Assembly (NCBI RefSeq): GCF_004349055.1
Contig: NZ_SMKX01000012.1
Span: 32,793 to 96,792 of the forward strand
Direction: 5' to 3'
DNA: 64,000 bases
From: Kribbella antibiotica
Lineage (GTDB): Bacteria; Actinomycetota; Actinomycetes; Propionibacteriales; Kribbellaceae
Shown: one piece after another, positions 63,084-64,000 of the stretch
Layout: each line of letters begins with the position of its first letter
Numbering within the stretch: position 1 is the stretch's first letter
Program-made: the position numbers and the translations under genes
Notes under the pieces: generated by a model
What the model was told of the DNA's origin: nothing
Databases searched by the model: none
What the model saw: the letters and a program-made list of their open reading frames with translations, nothing else

Positions 63084-64000
63084 TCAGGCGGTGACGGCGG
63101 TCAGGTGCGCTTTGACTTGGTCGGCGTCGGGCAGGCCGAGGTCGGTGTAGAGGGTCAAGGCTTGCTGGTAGTGCCAGCGGGCGTGGGCCGGGTCGTTGAG
63201 GGTGCGATGGGCGTGGCCGAGCCCGGTGTGGGCGCGAGCCTGCTGGTCGCGGTCGCCGACACCGGCGGCGATGGTGTGCGCGGCGGTGTGCTGGATGAGG
63301 GCATCGGCGGGGCGGTCAGCGATGTGGGCGGCGTCGCCGAGGCCGTTGAGGGCAAAGACTCCGCCGTCGCGGTCGCCGGTCTCTCGGAAGATCACGAGGG
63401 CCTGCTGGTGGTGCTCGATGGCTTGGCCGGGCTGGCCGAGACACGTGTGCAAGGTACCGAGGCTGTTCAGCACCCAGGCTTCGCCGGTGCGGTCGCCGGC
63501 TTGCCGGTACATGGTCAGAGCCTGCTTGTAGTGGTCGCCAGCCGCACAATAGCCGCCCAGCAACTTCTCGATGATGCCGAGGTTGTGCAGCGCGCTGGCT
63601 TCGCCGGTCCGGTCGCCGGCTTGCCGGTACATGGTCAGGGCCTGCCGGAGGTGGTCGGCGGCCTGCTCGTGCCGGCCCAGCCGGGTGAATGCAGCGCCGA
63701 GGTTGGCCAGTGCGTCGGCTTGTCCGGTCGGGTCGCCGGTGTTGTGGGCGGCCTGGTGAGCGTGGCCGTGGATGGTCAGGGCGTCGGTGTGGTGTCCGCC
63801 GGTGAGATAGCGCCACAGGGTGGCGGACAGCCGGGTGGTGTAGGTGGGTGGCGGTGTAGGCAGCGACGGCGACCAGGGTGGACCGTTCGGTGTCCAGCCA
63901 GGCCAGGGCGGTGTCCGGGTCGGTCAAATCCGGCATCGGCGTGCCCGGCGGCGGGATCTGGGGCCGGCGATGCATCTCGGCGGGGTACAGGGCTGGCTGT
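63084..64000 (-). pseudogene. C-terminal part of an AfsR-type TPR regulator, frameshifted, partial at right edge
   Basis: The minus strand enters the window as ALYPAEMHRRP and DTALAWLDTERSTLVAVAAY, typical of the junction between the NB-ARC and TPR parts of AfsR/SARP-like regulators. The frame then shifts near 63835-63850, and in the new frame TTRLSATLWRYLTGGHHTDA leads into at least five tetratricopeptide repeats (QALTMYRQAGDRTGEA occurs twice) up to the stop at 63084. The N-terminal DNA-binding and ATPase parts lie outside the window. The frameshift may be real or an assembly error. Confidence 0.65.

Noticed and set aside
1..64000. tRNA or rRNA genes
   Set aside because: No cloverleaf-like or rRNA-like stretch was noticed on reading both strands; a covariance search was not possible.

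Overview
The window is high-GC DNA with frequent GTG starts, overlapping start/stop junctions and AfsR-, PucR-, XRE/MmyB- and HxlR-type regulators. This points to a filamentous actinobacterium (Actinomycetota); the genus cannot be fixed from sequence alone. Most of the window is a large secondary-metabolism locus with three different polyketide or fatty-acid-type synthase systems and two alpha-oxoamine synthases (AOS). AOS are the PLP enzymes that join an acyl thioester to an amino acid to give a 2-amino-3-ketone, as in sphingolipid biosynthesis.

Left part (1-7374, minus strand): a run of close genes, spinster-like MFS transporter, Baeyer-Villiger-type monooxygenase, zinc alcohol dehydrogenase, APC permease, SIS-domain protein and a free-standing acyltransferase cut by the window edge. 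A PucR-type regulator (7545-8747) diverges from it. Next (8827-18884, minus strand) is a compact operon: a GNAT-fold acyltransferase, an AT-ACP protein, a 2205-residue megasynthase read as FabL-type enoyl reductase - KS - CLF - KR - DH - AOS, and a short-chain reductase. On paper this set can build an acyl chain, release it as a 2-amino-3-ketone, reduce it and N-acylate it.

Middle (19494-43710): a fused aminodeoxychorismate synthase beside a dihydropteroate synthase remnant, a methyltransferase, a DHA2-type exporter, and a PUFA-synthase-like trio (PfaD -> PfaA -> PfaC order, 38827-25358). Then come an XRE regulator flanked by repeats, a GH114-like lipoprotein, an ISAs1-family remnant and a stand-alone AOS.

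Right part (44044-61443): P450, a 3-ketosphinganine-reductase-like SDR broken by two one-base frameshifts, fatty-acyl-AMP ligase plus ACP, a protein with a possible nuclease-type motif, an alpha/beta-hydrolase peptidase, a stand-alone condensation-type acyltransferase, and a single-module highly reducing PKS with the fungal order KS-AT-DH-MT-ER-KR-ACP. The edge holds a SnoaL-like Tat protein, an HxlR regulator and the end of an AfsR-type regulator.

Taken together the gene types parallel the fungal fumonisin/AAL-toxin pathways (HR-PKS, AOS, ketosphinganine reductase, P450, acyl-AMP ligase, condensation domain, N-acyltransferase, exporter), with a PUFA-type synthase and a PKS-AOS fusion added. 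The inferred product class is a sphinganine analogue or N-acylated amino-polyketide lipid. The product itself is not determinable from sequence. No phosphopantetheinyl transferase or thioesterase was recognised in the window. Two kinds of dispersed repeat punctuate the locus: an XRE-linked element present five times, and a 135-bp direct repeat bracketing the AOS/P450/reductase/FAAL block. Several genes carry single-base frameshifts that may be real decay or assembly error.
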